25,876 nt of DNA, taken from a virus. A program made the translations under genes and the position numbers. Below are positions 16,009 to 21,710 of the stretch, one piece after another. The stretch's first letter is position 1; each line of letters starts with the position of its first letter. The notes beneath the pieces are model-generated. The model ran no database searches, was not told the origin of the DNA, and worked only from the letters and a program-made list of their open reading frames with translations. The DNA lies in IMG/VR virus record IMGVR_UViG_3300044987_001988, positions 1-25,876 of that record; one strand, given 5' to 3'.

Positions 16009-16299
16009 CTACATCACTTTAGAAATGTCTATGTTTTTTACCATATTTTTGAATTTTTCAATATCTGCCTTATCTGAGATAATTACATCAAAGAAACAAT
16101 ATTTCTTACCGATAATAATGTACCAAATCAATTTTATTCTATCTTTGAATTTGTCAAGGAGTGTTTCTTGATTGGAATAGAAAGAACTTGTGTAGTGGGA
16201 GATTGTTACATCTCCCCCATATTCAAACTGCGAGATATTCAACATTGAACAGCCACAATCACATTGCAGAAGTAAATCTTCTGAAAACGATGTCTCCAT
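16009..16299 (-). CDS. Hypothetical protein with CxCxC motif
   Basis: This 96-residue protein starts with a cysteine cluster, C13, C15 and C17 (LLLQCDCGCSML), then strands (GGDVTISHYTSSF) and a hydrophobic aromatic segment (LIWYIIIGKKYCFFDVII) near 57-75 that looks like buried beta strands more than a membrane helix. It ends in an acidic/basic helix. The start overlaps the stop of the upstream gene (TAATG), so translation is coupled. It does not match a family I can name. The N-terminal cysteines suggest metal binding. Confidence 0.6.
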   Translation of the reverse strand: METSFSEDLLLQCDCGCSMLNISQFEYGGDVTISHYTSSFYSNQETLLDKFKDRIKLIWYIIIGKKYCFFDVIISDKADIEKFKNMVKNIDISKVM

Positions 16300-16628
16300 T
16301 ACTTTACCGTGACACGAGCGGGTTTAGGAGAACCTTTAGGTGCTTCCAGTTGCAACGCCTCACAAACTTCTTTCCACTTAACCGATGGCTCATAAGTTGT
16401 CGAGTATGGGAAAATATCAAAATCTGACGGCATATTAGAAAGTGCAAAGTTTTCATAATCAGGAGTTTCAAAACTTGGTTTATAGTAACTAGCTTTTACT
16501 CCTGCAATCTCCGCAGATTTACCACGAGCGAGAATTTCTTCTTTAATCTTTTCCTCCAATTCACCACTTCGTTTCTTAGTTTCGGCATAATCAATAAACA
16601 ACTGAGTCAATTCAATTTCTGTAAGCAT
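16299..16628 (-). CDS. Hypothetical helical protein
   Basis: This 109-residue protein starts at ATG 16628, chosen because AGGAGA lies 8 bases upstream; an ATG further upstream adds 15 residues but has no site. Residues 1-37 form a charged helix (KKRSGELEEKIKEEILARGK). The middle reads AGVKASYYKPSFETPDYENF, followed by VKWKEVCEAL and a basic end (KPARVTVK). This helix, a short strand and VxWKxVC is a common layout for small phage early proteins of unknown function; no enzyme motif is present. Confidence 0.6.
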   Translation of the reverse strand: MLTEIELTQLFIDYAETKKRSGELEEKIKEEILARGKSAEIAGVKASYYKPSFETPDYENFALSNMPSDFDIFPYSTTYEPSVKWKEVCEALQLEAPKGSPKPARVTVK

Positions 16629-16641
16629 TTTTATTTCTCCT

Positions 16642-16815
16642 CTAATTAAATCTATTTGAATACATTCGTTCAATCATCAGGATAGAGTTTCTACTAATAT
16701 CAGTTTCTCTACCTTCTTTGATTGCATTAAAAACACCTTGAAAAAGTTTATAACTATAGTTCGGTAATGACGAGAAAATCTTTAGTGCTTCCATCTTTGC
16801 AATGATTTCATTCAT
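16642..16815 (-). CDS. Small hypothetical protein
   Basis: This 57-residue protein begins MNEIIAKMEALKIF and ends MYSNRFN. GGAG lies 7 bases before the start, and it overlaps the upstream gene's end by 8 bases (ATGAATGA). Its TAG stop lies in the ribosome binding region of the next gene. It fills what would otherwise be a 180-base gap in an otherwise tightly packed transcript. It is probably a helical bundle; the function is unknown. Confidence 0.65.
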   Translation of the reverse strand: MNEIIAKMEALKIFSSLPNYSYKLFQGVFNAIKEGRETDISRNSILMIERMYSNRFN

Positions 16816-17011
16816 CCTGTTTCTCCTTTATTTCTGTTACTTCGTTGATGTGTGGATTTAGTCTGTATTTACCTCTGATTTGAAACTGGTCACTGTTGGC
16901 TACATTCTCCCACCAATAAGCATCGTCATAACCATTCCATTTCACAAAATCTTTACCGTCAAAAATTTCCCAAAACATATCTCTTCTGATTTGCTGAAAT
17001 CTTGCTTTCAT
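16808..17011 (-). CDS. Small aromatic-rich hypothetical protein
   Basis: This 67-residue protein with many Trp/Phe/Tyr residues (DMFWEIFDGKDFVKWNGYDD, then AYWWENV) reads as a small beta barrel or sheet. GGAGG precedes the start. It sits in a chain of overlapping or closely spaced small genes with start-stop coupling. I cannot assign a family. Confidence 0.6.
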   Translation of the reverse strand: MKARFQQIRRDMFWEIFDGKDFVKWNGYDDAYWWENVANSDQFQIRGKYRLNPHINEVTEIKEKQDE

Positions 17012-17023
17012 AATCCTCCATGA

Positions 17024-17230
17024 TTATTTGTTCCAATCTCTTTCCTCAATAGGTTTTTTCAATTGTTCTTCGTACCAATCATCGGGGTCAGGTTCTTCTG
17101 GAATTACGAAGCCACATTCACAAACTTCTCCACCAGAAACAAATTTCATAACTCTACCACAATCACAGTTCCAGAAATATCCAACTATTCCGTATCCATC
17201 ATTAAAGGGTTCATAGTTTAATTTTTCCAT
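17024..17230 (-). CDS. Small zinc-binding hypothetical protein
   Basis: This 68-residue protein has two CxC knuckles, C22-C24 (WNCDCG) and C37-C39 (VCECG), 12 residues apart, forming a likely four-Cys zinc site. An acidic C-terminus (PEEPDPDDWYEEQLKKP) follows. The start overlaps the kinase-like gene's stop (TAATG), so its translation depends on that gene. It could be a partner of the kinase-like protein, which is inference from coupling alone. Confidence 0.65.
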   Translation of the reverse strand: MEKLNYEPFNDGYGIVGYFWNCDCGRVMKFVSGGEVCECGFVIPEEPDPDDWYEEQLKKPIEERDWNK

Positions 17231-17679
17231 TAGTCTTTTTTCAATCTCCCATAGTCATAGCAGAGAATTTTATTATCTGTAGTTATACCACACCCATACA
17301 TAGTATTATCTGGATAAATATCTGCATCCCATCTCAAATCATAGTATTCAAGAATTTCTAAGAACTTGTCCTTATCTTTATGTTTCTTTGGATTAGGATG
17401 CTTCCTAAACTTCTTCTTTTCCATTATCACATACTCTGTATTTTTTATTTTTCCAAACTCAAGTACGGGAACAAAGAATTTTTTATGGTGTTCTAAAAAC
17501 TCGTTCCATTTTTTATATTCAATTAAAGATTGTTTGCCGTCACCAAAATCTATCTTTACGATGAATTCATTATTGTAATAAATATCTCTCGTAAAGTCTC
17601 CAGTTACTTGACCTCTCTTTTTAGTAAGTCTTTCTCCGTTGAGGTAAACTTTCGATTTACTTATATATCTCAAGTCCAT
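17230..17679 (-). CDS. Minimal protein-kinase-like protein
   Basis: This 149-residue protein keeps the core motifs of the protein kinase fold in order. There is a strand with K42 (FIVKID, the ATP-anchoring Lys), a helix with E54 or E60 (SLIEYKKWNEFL), a hinge-like YVIMEKK near 83-89, a catalytic-loop pattern D120-x4-N125 (DIYPDN) and a metal-binding DYG at 142-144 (CYDYGRL). The chain ends just after DYG, so the activation segment and most of the C-lobe are missing. It could be a small-molecule kinase, a compact protein kinase or a pseudokinase. The start at 17679 has GGGAG upstream; an earlier ATG lies upstream of the predicted transcription start. It is the first gene of the promoter near 17710, a place for an early host-modifying protein. 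Confidence 0.6.
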   Translation of the reverse strand: MDLRYISKSKVYLNGERLTKKRGQVTGDFTRDIYYNNEFIVKIDFGDGKQSLIEYKKWNEFLEHHKKFFVPVLEFGKIKNTEYVIMEKKKFRKHPNPKKHKDKDKFLEILEYYDLRWDADIYPDNTMYGCGITTDNKILCYDYGRLKKD

Positions 17680-17702
17680 ATAATCTCCCGTGATTAGAAT
17701 TG

Positions 17703-17726
17703 CCCTTAGTCTATCACAACTAAGGG
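17703..17726 (-). promoter_or_regulatory. Inverted repeat overlapping the kinase-operon promoter
   Basis: CCCTTAGT (17703-17710) and ACTAAGGG (17719-17726) form perfect 8-bp arms 8 bases apart. They lie across the -10 box and spacer of the promoter. No T-run follows on either strand, so it is not a terminator; it looks like a repressor operator. Confidence 0.6.
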
Positions 17727-17744
17727 TAATTGTCAAGGGTCAAT
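17708..17744 (-). promoter_or_regulatory. Promoter for the kinase-like to dUTPase operon
   Basis: On the - strand, TTGACA (17731-17736) is followed after exactly 17 bases by TAGACT (17708-17713), preceded by TGA, an extended -10 of the TGn type. A second TTGAC lies 7 bases upstream (17739-17743), giving TTGACCCTTGACA; it overlaps the HNH gene's TGA stop. Predicted transcription starts near 17701, about 20 bases before the kinase-like start codon. It matches the promoter at 25350-25385 in layout. Confidence 0.75.
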
Positions 17745-18192
17745 CAAAATTTGTTTTTGCAAATTCTCCAAACATTTCTCTTGCCTTTTGGTCGTATGCT
17801 TTGGCGGCTTCTACTTCATCTTTATATCTTCCGATATAAATATATTTACCGTTCAACATTATTACAGACTTCCAACTTCCAGAATTAAATGTTATACCTT
17901 TGTATCTACTGAATGAATTATAGTTTTTTCTCCTATTTCTTAAGTTTTCTGCTTTTGTACAGACTCTTAAATTAGACTTCTTATTATTTAAACCGTTTCC
18001 ATCTATATGGTCTATAACTTTTCCAACAGGATACCCCATTATAACCCTATGCATTAAAACTCTTCCTATACCAGCATATGATATATTTTCATTTATTATC
18101 AATTCTTTCCATTGAAATTTTGATAAATAAACGTAATCATCATCGTCCACAAGTGCATAGTTTTTTGTATTTTCAAATTTTATTTTTTTCAT
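17740..18192 (-). CDS. HNH-AP2 homing endonuclease
   Basis: This 150-residue protein is a free-standing HNH nuclease with an AP2 DNA-binding domain, a mobile-gene type that copies itself into cognate sites. The start is the family's usual opening (YALVDDDDYVYLSKFQW near 12-28). The HNH core is at about 48-78, with H48 (LMHRVI), D61-H62 (VIDHIDG), N70 and N74 (NNKKSNLR). The AP2 domain is at about 96-148 (SRYKGITFNSGSWKSVIML, then GRYKDEVEAAKAYD). It lies 18 bases after the ribonucleotide reductase stop. There is no Shine-Dalgarno site, and a palindromic site overlaps the start codon, so expression may be low or specially controlled. Confidence 0.9.
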   Translation of the reverse strand: MKKIKFENTKNYALVDDDDYVYLSKFQWKELIINENISYAGIGRVLMHRVIMGYPVGKVIDHIDGNGLNNKKSNLRVCTKAENLRNRRKNYNSFSRYKGITFNSGSWKSVIMLNGKYIYIGRYKDEVEAAKAYDQKAREMFGEFAKTNFD

Positions 18193-18208
18193 AAAAGAGT
18201 CATTTTAT
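18191..18208. repeat. 18-bp palindromic boundary site 4
   Basis: ATAAAA-GAGTCA-TTTTAT between the reductase stop and the HNH gene, overlapping the HNH ATG by two bases. It replaces a ribosome binding site at this start. Its flank (TTTTATTG) is shared with the copy at 25593. Confidence 0.7.
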
Positions 18209-18210
18209 TG

Positions 18211-19830
18211 CTATAATCCACAAACCCCATCTGCACATTCTTCATTGCCTTCAAAAACAACATTTTTCTTTGTGATTGCCTCATTAAAGTCAACGCTCGT
18301 TAAAGGCTGTCCTCCTCTAGAACCATCTGGGTAGACAGTAATACCTCTTAATTTTGGCAGATATTTATAAAGAATTTCCCCGAACTTCTTGGGGTCATTG
18401 TTTCCAATAGAGCCAAAAGGAGAAGTGTTTATTGTTGAAGAAATTGCATTATCCACATAACTCTGAACAAATGCTTGAAATGAAATTCTTTTTTCAACAT
18501 TCATAGCCAAAGAATATGAATCCTCAACTTTACTCATATCATAACCTTCTTCATGAAGTCTTTCTGCAACAAAGTCCACAACATACTGCTGTTTCCATCC
18601 TTCAGGGGTTAAATATCTTCGCTTATAAGCTAAAGAAAAGATTGGTTCGATTCCAGAGGTTGTTTGACCACCAGCAATACTAATCGTGCCATTTGGTGCG
18701 AGTGCGCGTAGTTTAATTGGTTTACTAACTCCAAGTTCCCTAGACCATTTTTCAGATGCATTTTCACTTTCATCTTTCCAATTCTGCAACCATTCTCCAA
18801 AAAGGTCATTTGGTTCATACTTCTGACCGTTTCTAATTAACCACTCATGGATACCCATCAGTCCCAATCCTAAACGCCTATTTCTTCGTTTAACCTCTTT
18901 TACTTTCGGATGAGGAACGTCTGAATATTCTGTCCCAGACAACAAAAATAAAATCGCCAAATTAGTTACTTCTTTCAATTCTTCAATATCTTTAATTTTT
19001 GGAAGATTAATTGAACCAAGACAACAAACATCGCAATCATCTTCTGAAACAATTTCCGTACATGCATTTCGGAGGGATTCATTTTTATTGTCATAATCAA
19101 CGCTAAATCCCGGTTCGCCATTTCTAACCATACTTTCAACTACTTTCCAGTAAATATCTTTAGCGTGCTTATGCAGAGGGTTTTCTTTATCATCGTATGC
19201 ATCAAAGAAATCTTTATCTAAAATAACAGAAATATTTGTCATATCCAGAGGTGCTGGAAAATCAAAATCCTTTTCCTTTATTTTTTTTACTTCTTCAGTC
19301 CAATTCTTAGCTTCAATAAAATCAAAAATATCTCCATGAGACCATCTTAGTCCAGCCCAAATAGCTGAACGCCTCTTTCCTCCCGCCATTACACCTCTTC
19401 CAATTTCATTAATCATTTTCATTAGAGGAATTGAACCAGAAGAAACACCTCCACTTCTTTTGAGGGGTGAATTTTTAGGTCTAAGATTTGAATAATCAAT
19501 ACCTAAACCACCACCAGACATAAGCATAACCGTTGCTTTATTTGCCAAATCGCCCCAAGATTCTCTGGTGTCTTCAGCTCTCAAAAGAAAACAATTATTT
19601 ACTTGATGATAATCCCTACCTGCCTGAGCAAGAAATCTTCCACCGGGAATAAATTTTCTTTCGGCAATCATCTTTTCTATTTTTTTCTGATAAATTTCCC
19701 TGTCTGTAAACTCAATTGGAGAAAGAATAAATTTCGAAACTCTTTTTGCAATATCTTCCCAAGTTTCCTTACTCCCATCAGGTTTGTCCCAAGAATACCT
19801 CAATTTCATAATGTCTTCTGAAAATCCCAT
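18211..19830 (-). CDS. nrdJ: Class II (B12-dependent) ribonucleotide reductase
   Basis: This 539-residue protein reduces ribonucleotides to deoxyribonucleotides using adenosylcobalamin to make the radical, so it needs no separate radical subunit, and none is seen. Visible motifs are C80 (NNCFLL, first redox Cys), GGGLGIDYSNLRP (107-118), SGGVSSGSIPLMKM (126-139), the active-site NACTE (255-259, radical Cys C257), C270 or C269 (second redox Cys, CLGSINLP), PNGTISIAGG (379-388), SGIEPIF (392-398) and the C-terminal CADGVC pair (C532, C537) that passes electrons to thioredoxin. It is shorter than many bacterial class II enzymes, as phage forms often are. AGGAGG is 9 bases before the ATG. HNH genes flank it on both sides. 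Confidence 0.92.
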   Translation of the reverse strand: MGFSEDIMKLRYSWDKPDGSKETWEDIAKRVSKFILSPIEFTDREIYQKKIEKMIAERKFIPGGRFLAQAGRDYHQVNNCFLLRAEDTRESWGDLANKATVMLMSGGGLGIDYSNLRPKNSPLKRSGGVSSGSIPLMKMINEIGRGVMAGGKRRSAIWAGLRWSHGDIFDFIEAKNWTEEVKKIKEKDFDFPAPLDMTNISVILDKDFFDAYDDKENPLHKHAKDIYWKVVESMVRNGEPGFSVDYDNKNESLRNACTEIVSEDDCDVCCLGSINLPKIKDIEELKEVTNLAILFLLSGTEYSDVPHPKVKEVKRRNRRLGLGLMGIHEWLIRNGQKYEPNDLFGEWLQNWKDESENASEKWSRELGVSKPIKLRALAPNGTISIAGGQTTSGIEPIFSLAYKRRYLTPEGWKQQYVVDFVAERLHEEGYDMSKVEDSYSLAMNVEKRISFQAFVQSYVDNAISSTINTSPFGSIGNNDPKKFGEILYKYLPKLRGITVYPDGSRGGQPLTSVDFNEAITKKNVVFEGNEECADGVCGL

Positions 19831-19861
19831 ATTGTACTACCTCCTAAATTTTAGATAACAA

Positions 19862-19883
19862 ATCCACCATATTTCAGGTGGAT
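19862..19883 (-). terminator. Stem-loop between zinc-HNH gene and reductase
   Basis: ATCCACC (19862-19868) pairs with GGTGGAT (19877-19883) over 7 bp around an 8-base loop, in the 80-base gap downstream of the zinc-HNH stop. The tail in the - direction (TTGTTA) is only weakly U-rich, so read-through into the reductase is likely. It may be a partial terminator or an mRNA stabiliser. Confidence 0.4.
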
Positions 19884-19910
19884 ATTATTTTTACTGTTTT
19901 TCAATCAAAA

Positions 19911-20507
19911 TTACCATAAATCATCGTAGTGAAGTTTTATATGTTCTTCTCTGGTCAACTCTTGTAAATTTTCAATTCTATCATCCTTAGAATTCTTGTT
20001 TATGTGATGAATAACATTTCCATTTTTAATATCTCCATTATGTTGTTCCCACACCCAAATAGAATAGAATTTCCATTCATTCTTACCAATTTTTATTTTA
20101 TTTCTCTCTTTGTTATTATTATCTAAAAATGTTACTACGTCTCCTATTTTATAACCATAATGGCTCTCTCTTTCACAAGAATTACACCTAATAGCTTTTT
20201 TACTTATCTTTATTCCACACTCTAAACAAACCCCTTTATATGGGTCACATTTAACACAAAGAGATTTTAATCCATTTATGTTATTAAAACTTTCTCCACA
20301 CCCACTACATATTCCGATATATATTCTTTCACTAGGAATAAAGCAGTTTTTACAAGTTAAAATCAAAATCCTTCCTTTATTTTTTACATATGCTCCACAC
20401 CTTTGACAATGATGGAAACAGTATTTACATCTTTTTTGAACTCCTGTTGTCGGAGTAAATATTTTTCCGCAAGATTCGCAATTCTTTTTCTTAAAAATTT
20501 TTTTCAT
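19911..20507 (-). CDS. HNH endonuclease with four N-terminal zinc ribbons
   Basis: This 198-residue protein carries eight CxxC pairs in its first 111 residues (C10/13, C27/30, C34/37, C52/55, C67/70, C84/87, C94/97, C108/111), enough for four zinc ribbons. A linker strand (GYKIGDVVTF) leads to a C-terminal HNH domain at about 150-195, with the conserved VIHHINKNSKDDRIENLQEL core (H167, H168, N171, N180) and H189/H193 after it. The zinc array probably reads DNA for the nuclease. It starts in an ATGA overlap with the DUF1599 gene and has no strong ribosome site. It lies beside the reductase, as homing endonucleases often do. Confidence 0.85.
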   Translation of the reverse strand: MKKIFKKKNCESCGKIFTPTTGVQKRCKYCFHHCQRCGAYVKNKGRILILTCKNCFIPSERIYIGICSGCGESFNNINGLKSLCVKCDPYKGVCLECGIKISKKAIRCNSCERESHYGYKIGDVVTFLDNNNKERNKIKIGKNEWKFYSIWVWEQHNGDIKNGNVIHHINKNSKDDRIENLQELTREEHIKLHYDDLW

Positions 20508-20779
20508 TTAAATAATACCATTGACTGTATCGAATAACCCGCAATGTCTAAGAATGTATCTTCAATTGTTTCACTCTTTACAGAAATTTCTTTTTTTTCA
20601 AATATTAAATTATGAAGTCTAGAAATCTTGTCCGATAATCTAACTAGAACCCCTAGTCTCCCATATCTCAATAGGTTTTCACTACCATAATCCCGATGTT
20701 TCGAAATAAGCAGTAATTTTATTTTATTCAAAACCTCATCTAGTTTTTTTTCATATTCATCAAACTCAATATTATTCAT
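20504..20779 (-). CDS. DUF1599 / MazG-like nucleotide-associated protein
   Basis: This 91-residue protein matches the DUF1599 group (nucleotide modification associated domain 1, related to MazG-like helical proteins). It has KHRDYGSENLLRYGRLGVLV (28-47), RLSDKISRLHNL (47-58), and the acidic ETIEDTFLDIAGYSI (70-84). The Glu/Asp residues would bind metal and nucleotide phosphates. Such proteins sit in phage nucleotide-metabolism clusters and may clean up or handle dNTPs. GGAG lies close to the ATG inside the upstream gene's 3' end, and the stop overlaps the zinc-HNH start. Confidence 0.75.
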   Translation of the reverse strand: MNNIEFDEYEKKLDEVLNKIKLLLISKHRDYGSENLLRYGRLGVLVRLSDKISRLHNLIFEKKEISVKSETIEDTFLDIAGYSIQSMVLFK

Positions 20780-21062
20780 TTTTCTCCATATAAATAAGTA
20801 TTAAATTTTCAATATTCGTTAAAACACTTTTTAAAACATCTTCGGTATTTCTATTCTCCCTACAATCGCAGACAATTTTAAGGTCTAAATAAGTTGAAAA
20901 TAAATTATCTAAAATCTCATCAATCTCTAATTTTTTACTTTTTATAATTCTAAGTTCTTGATAAGGAATTATCAATTTAGTTATTTTCTCAGGATAAGGA
21001 AAATTGGTATTCTTTAAATAATCATTTTTAATTTTGTCATAATACTTATTACTAACAGACAT
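20772..21062 (-). CDS. Hypothetical helical protein
   Basis: This 96-residue protein starts at ATG 21062, chosen for AGGAG upstream (CAGGAGTAAAAATG). It is mainly charged helices, with YPEKITKLIIPYQELRIIKS in the middle and LTNIENLILIYMEK at the end. It overlaps both neighbours by about 8-11 bases, giving a coupled run. I see no motif that assigns a function. Confidence 0.6.
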   Translation of the reverse strand: MSVSNKYYDKIKNDYLKNTNFPYPEKITKLIIPYQELRIIKSKKLEIDEILDNLFSTYLDLKIVCDCRENRNTEDVLKSVLTNIENLILIYMEKNE

Positions 21063-21303
21063 TTTTACTCCTGTATAATCTCTCACGCTGTCTATCAATC
21101 CCGATAGCAATTCGATTGAAGTGATTTACCAAGTCAATATAGTCTCTATCGGCAAACCAATCTGAGGCATCCCTATAAGATTGGGGGTCATTATTCAATA
21201 CAGCATATGAGATAATTTGAATAATTTCCACAAACTCTCTCTTTTCTGAAAACTTACCGAAGATTGATTTCACTAAATATTCTTTATCATAGCAGTTATA
21301 CAT
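21052..21303 (-). CDS. Hypothetical protein
   Basis: This 83-residue protein has helices (REFVEIIQIISYAVL) and an acidic aromatic segment (SDWFADRDYIDLVNHFNRIA). The start follows only a weak purine site and overlaps the FmdB-like gene by 8 bases, so it is likely translated by coupling. The family is not recognised. Confidence 0.55.
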   Translation of the reverse strand: MYNCYDKEYLVKSIFGKFSEKREFVEIIQIISYAVLNNDPQSYRDASDWFADRDYIDLVNHFNRIAIGIDRQRERLYRSKNVC

Positions 21304-21487
21304 CTTTCTTTACTCGTTTGGTGAAGCCTTTTGCCCTGTACACAACGGGGAAAGATTTTTTGATGACACTTACAATTCTATTTGACTTACCACACTCAGG
21401 ACACTTAATTGGTTTAGTATCCGTGTAAGACCGTTCAACCTCAAATTCGTTATTGCAATTTCCACACTTTTTGTCGTACTTTGGCAT
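21296..21487 (-). CDS. FmdB-like zinc-ribbon protein
   Basis: This 63-residue protein has the FmdB-family zinc ribbon: MPKYDKKCGNCNNEFE with C8 and C11, then IKCPECGKSN with C29 and C32, then the characteristic PVVYRAKGFTKR tail. FmdB-like proteins are small putative transcriptional regulators; a phage copy might alter host transcription. GGAGAG precedes the ATG, which lies 1 base from the upstream stop. Regulatory function is inferred from the family name and is not well established. Confidence 0.75.
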   Translation of the reverse strand: MPKYDKKCGNCNNEFEVERSYTDTKPIKCPECGKSNRIVSVIKKSFPVVYRAKGFTKRVKKDV

Positions 21488-21488
21488 A

Positions 21489-21698
21489 TCAACTCTCCTT
21501 CGTAAATGTGATTAAATATGAATTTCTAACCTTTTCTTTATAGTCTAACCAAATCAAAATCCTATAAAGTAATGCAGATAATGAATTGAATTTAGTTGAG
21601 TTATCTCTATCTGACCATAACATAAAATGTTCTGTGTCGAAGCATACGAAACTTTTTTTACTATCACTGTATAAACTTGTTTGCTTTATATTTTTCAT
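21489..21698 (-). CDS. Small hypothetical protein
   Basis: This 69-residue protein begins MKNIKQTSLYSD, has a beta hairpin (SFVCFDTEHFMLW), then a helix (LSALLYRILIWLDYKEKV) and a short strand (SYLITFTKES). AAGGAG precedes the start by 7 bases and lies just after the polymerase stop. It does not match a known family. It sits in the replication operon immediately after DNA polymerase. Confidence 0.6.
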   Translation of the reverse strand: MKNIKQTSLYSDSKKSFVCFDTEHFMLWSDRDNSTKFNSLSALLYRILIWLDYKEKVRNSYLITFTKES

Positions 21699-21710
21699 TT
21701 ACACTCCTTT

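Noticed and set aside
19831-19910. Separate promoter for the ribonucleotide reductase
   Set aside because: TTGATT and TAATAT elements are present but at a poor 15-base spacing, and the gap can be read through from the upstream genes.
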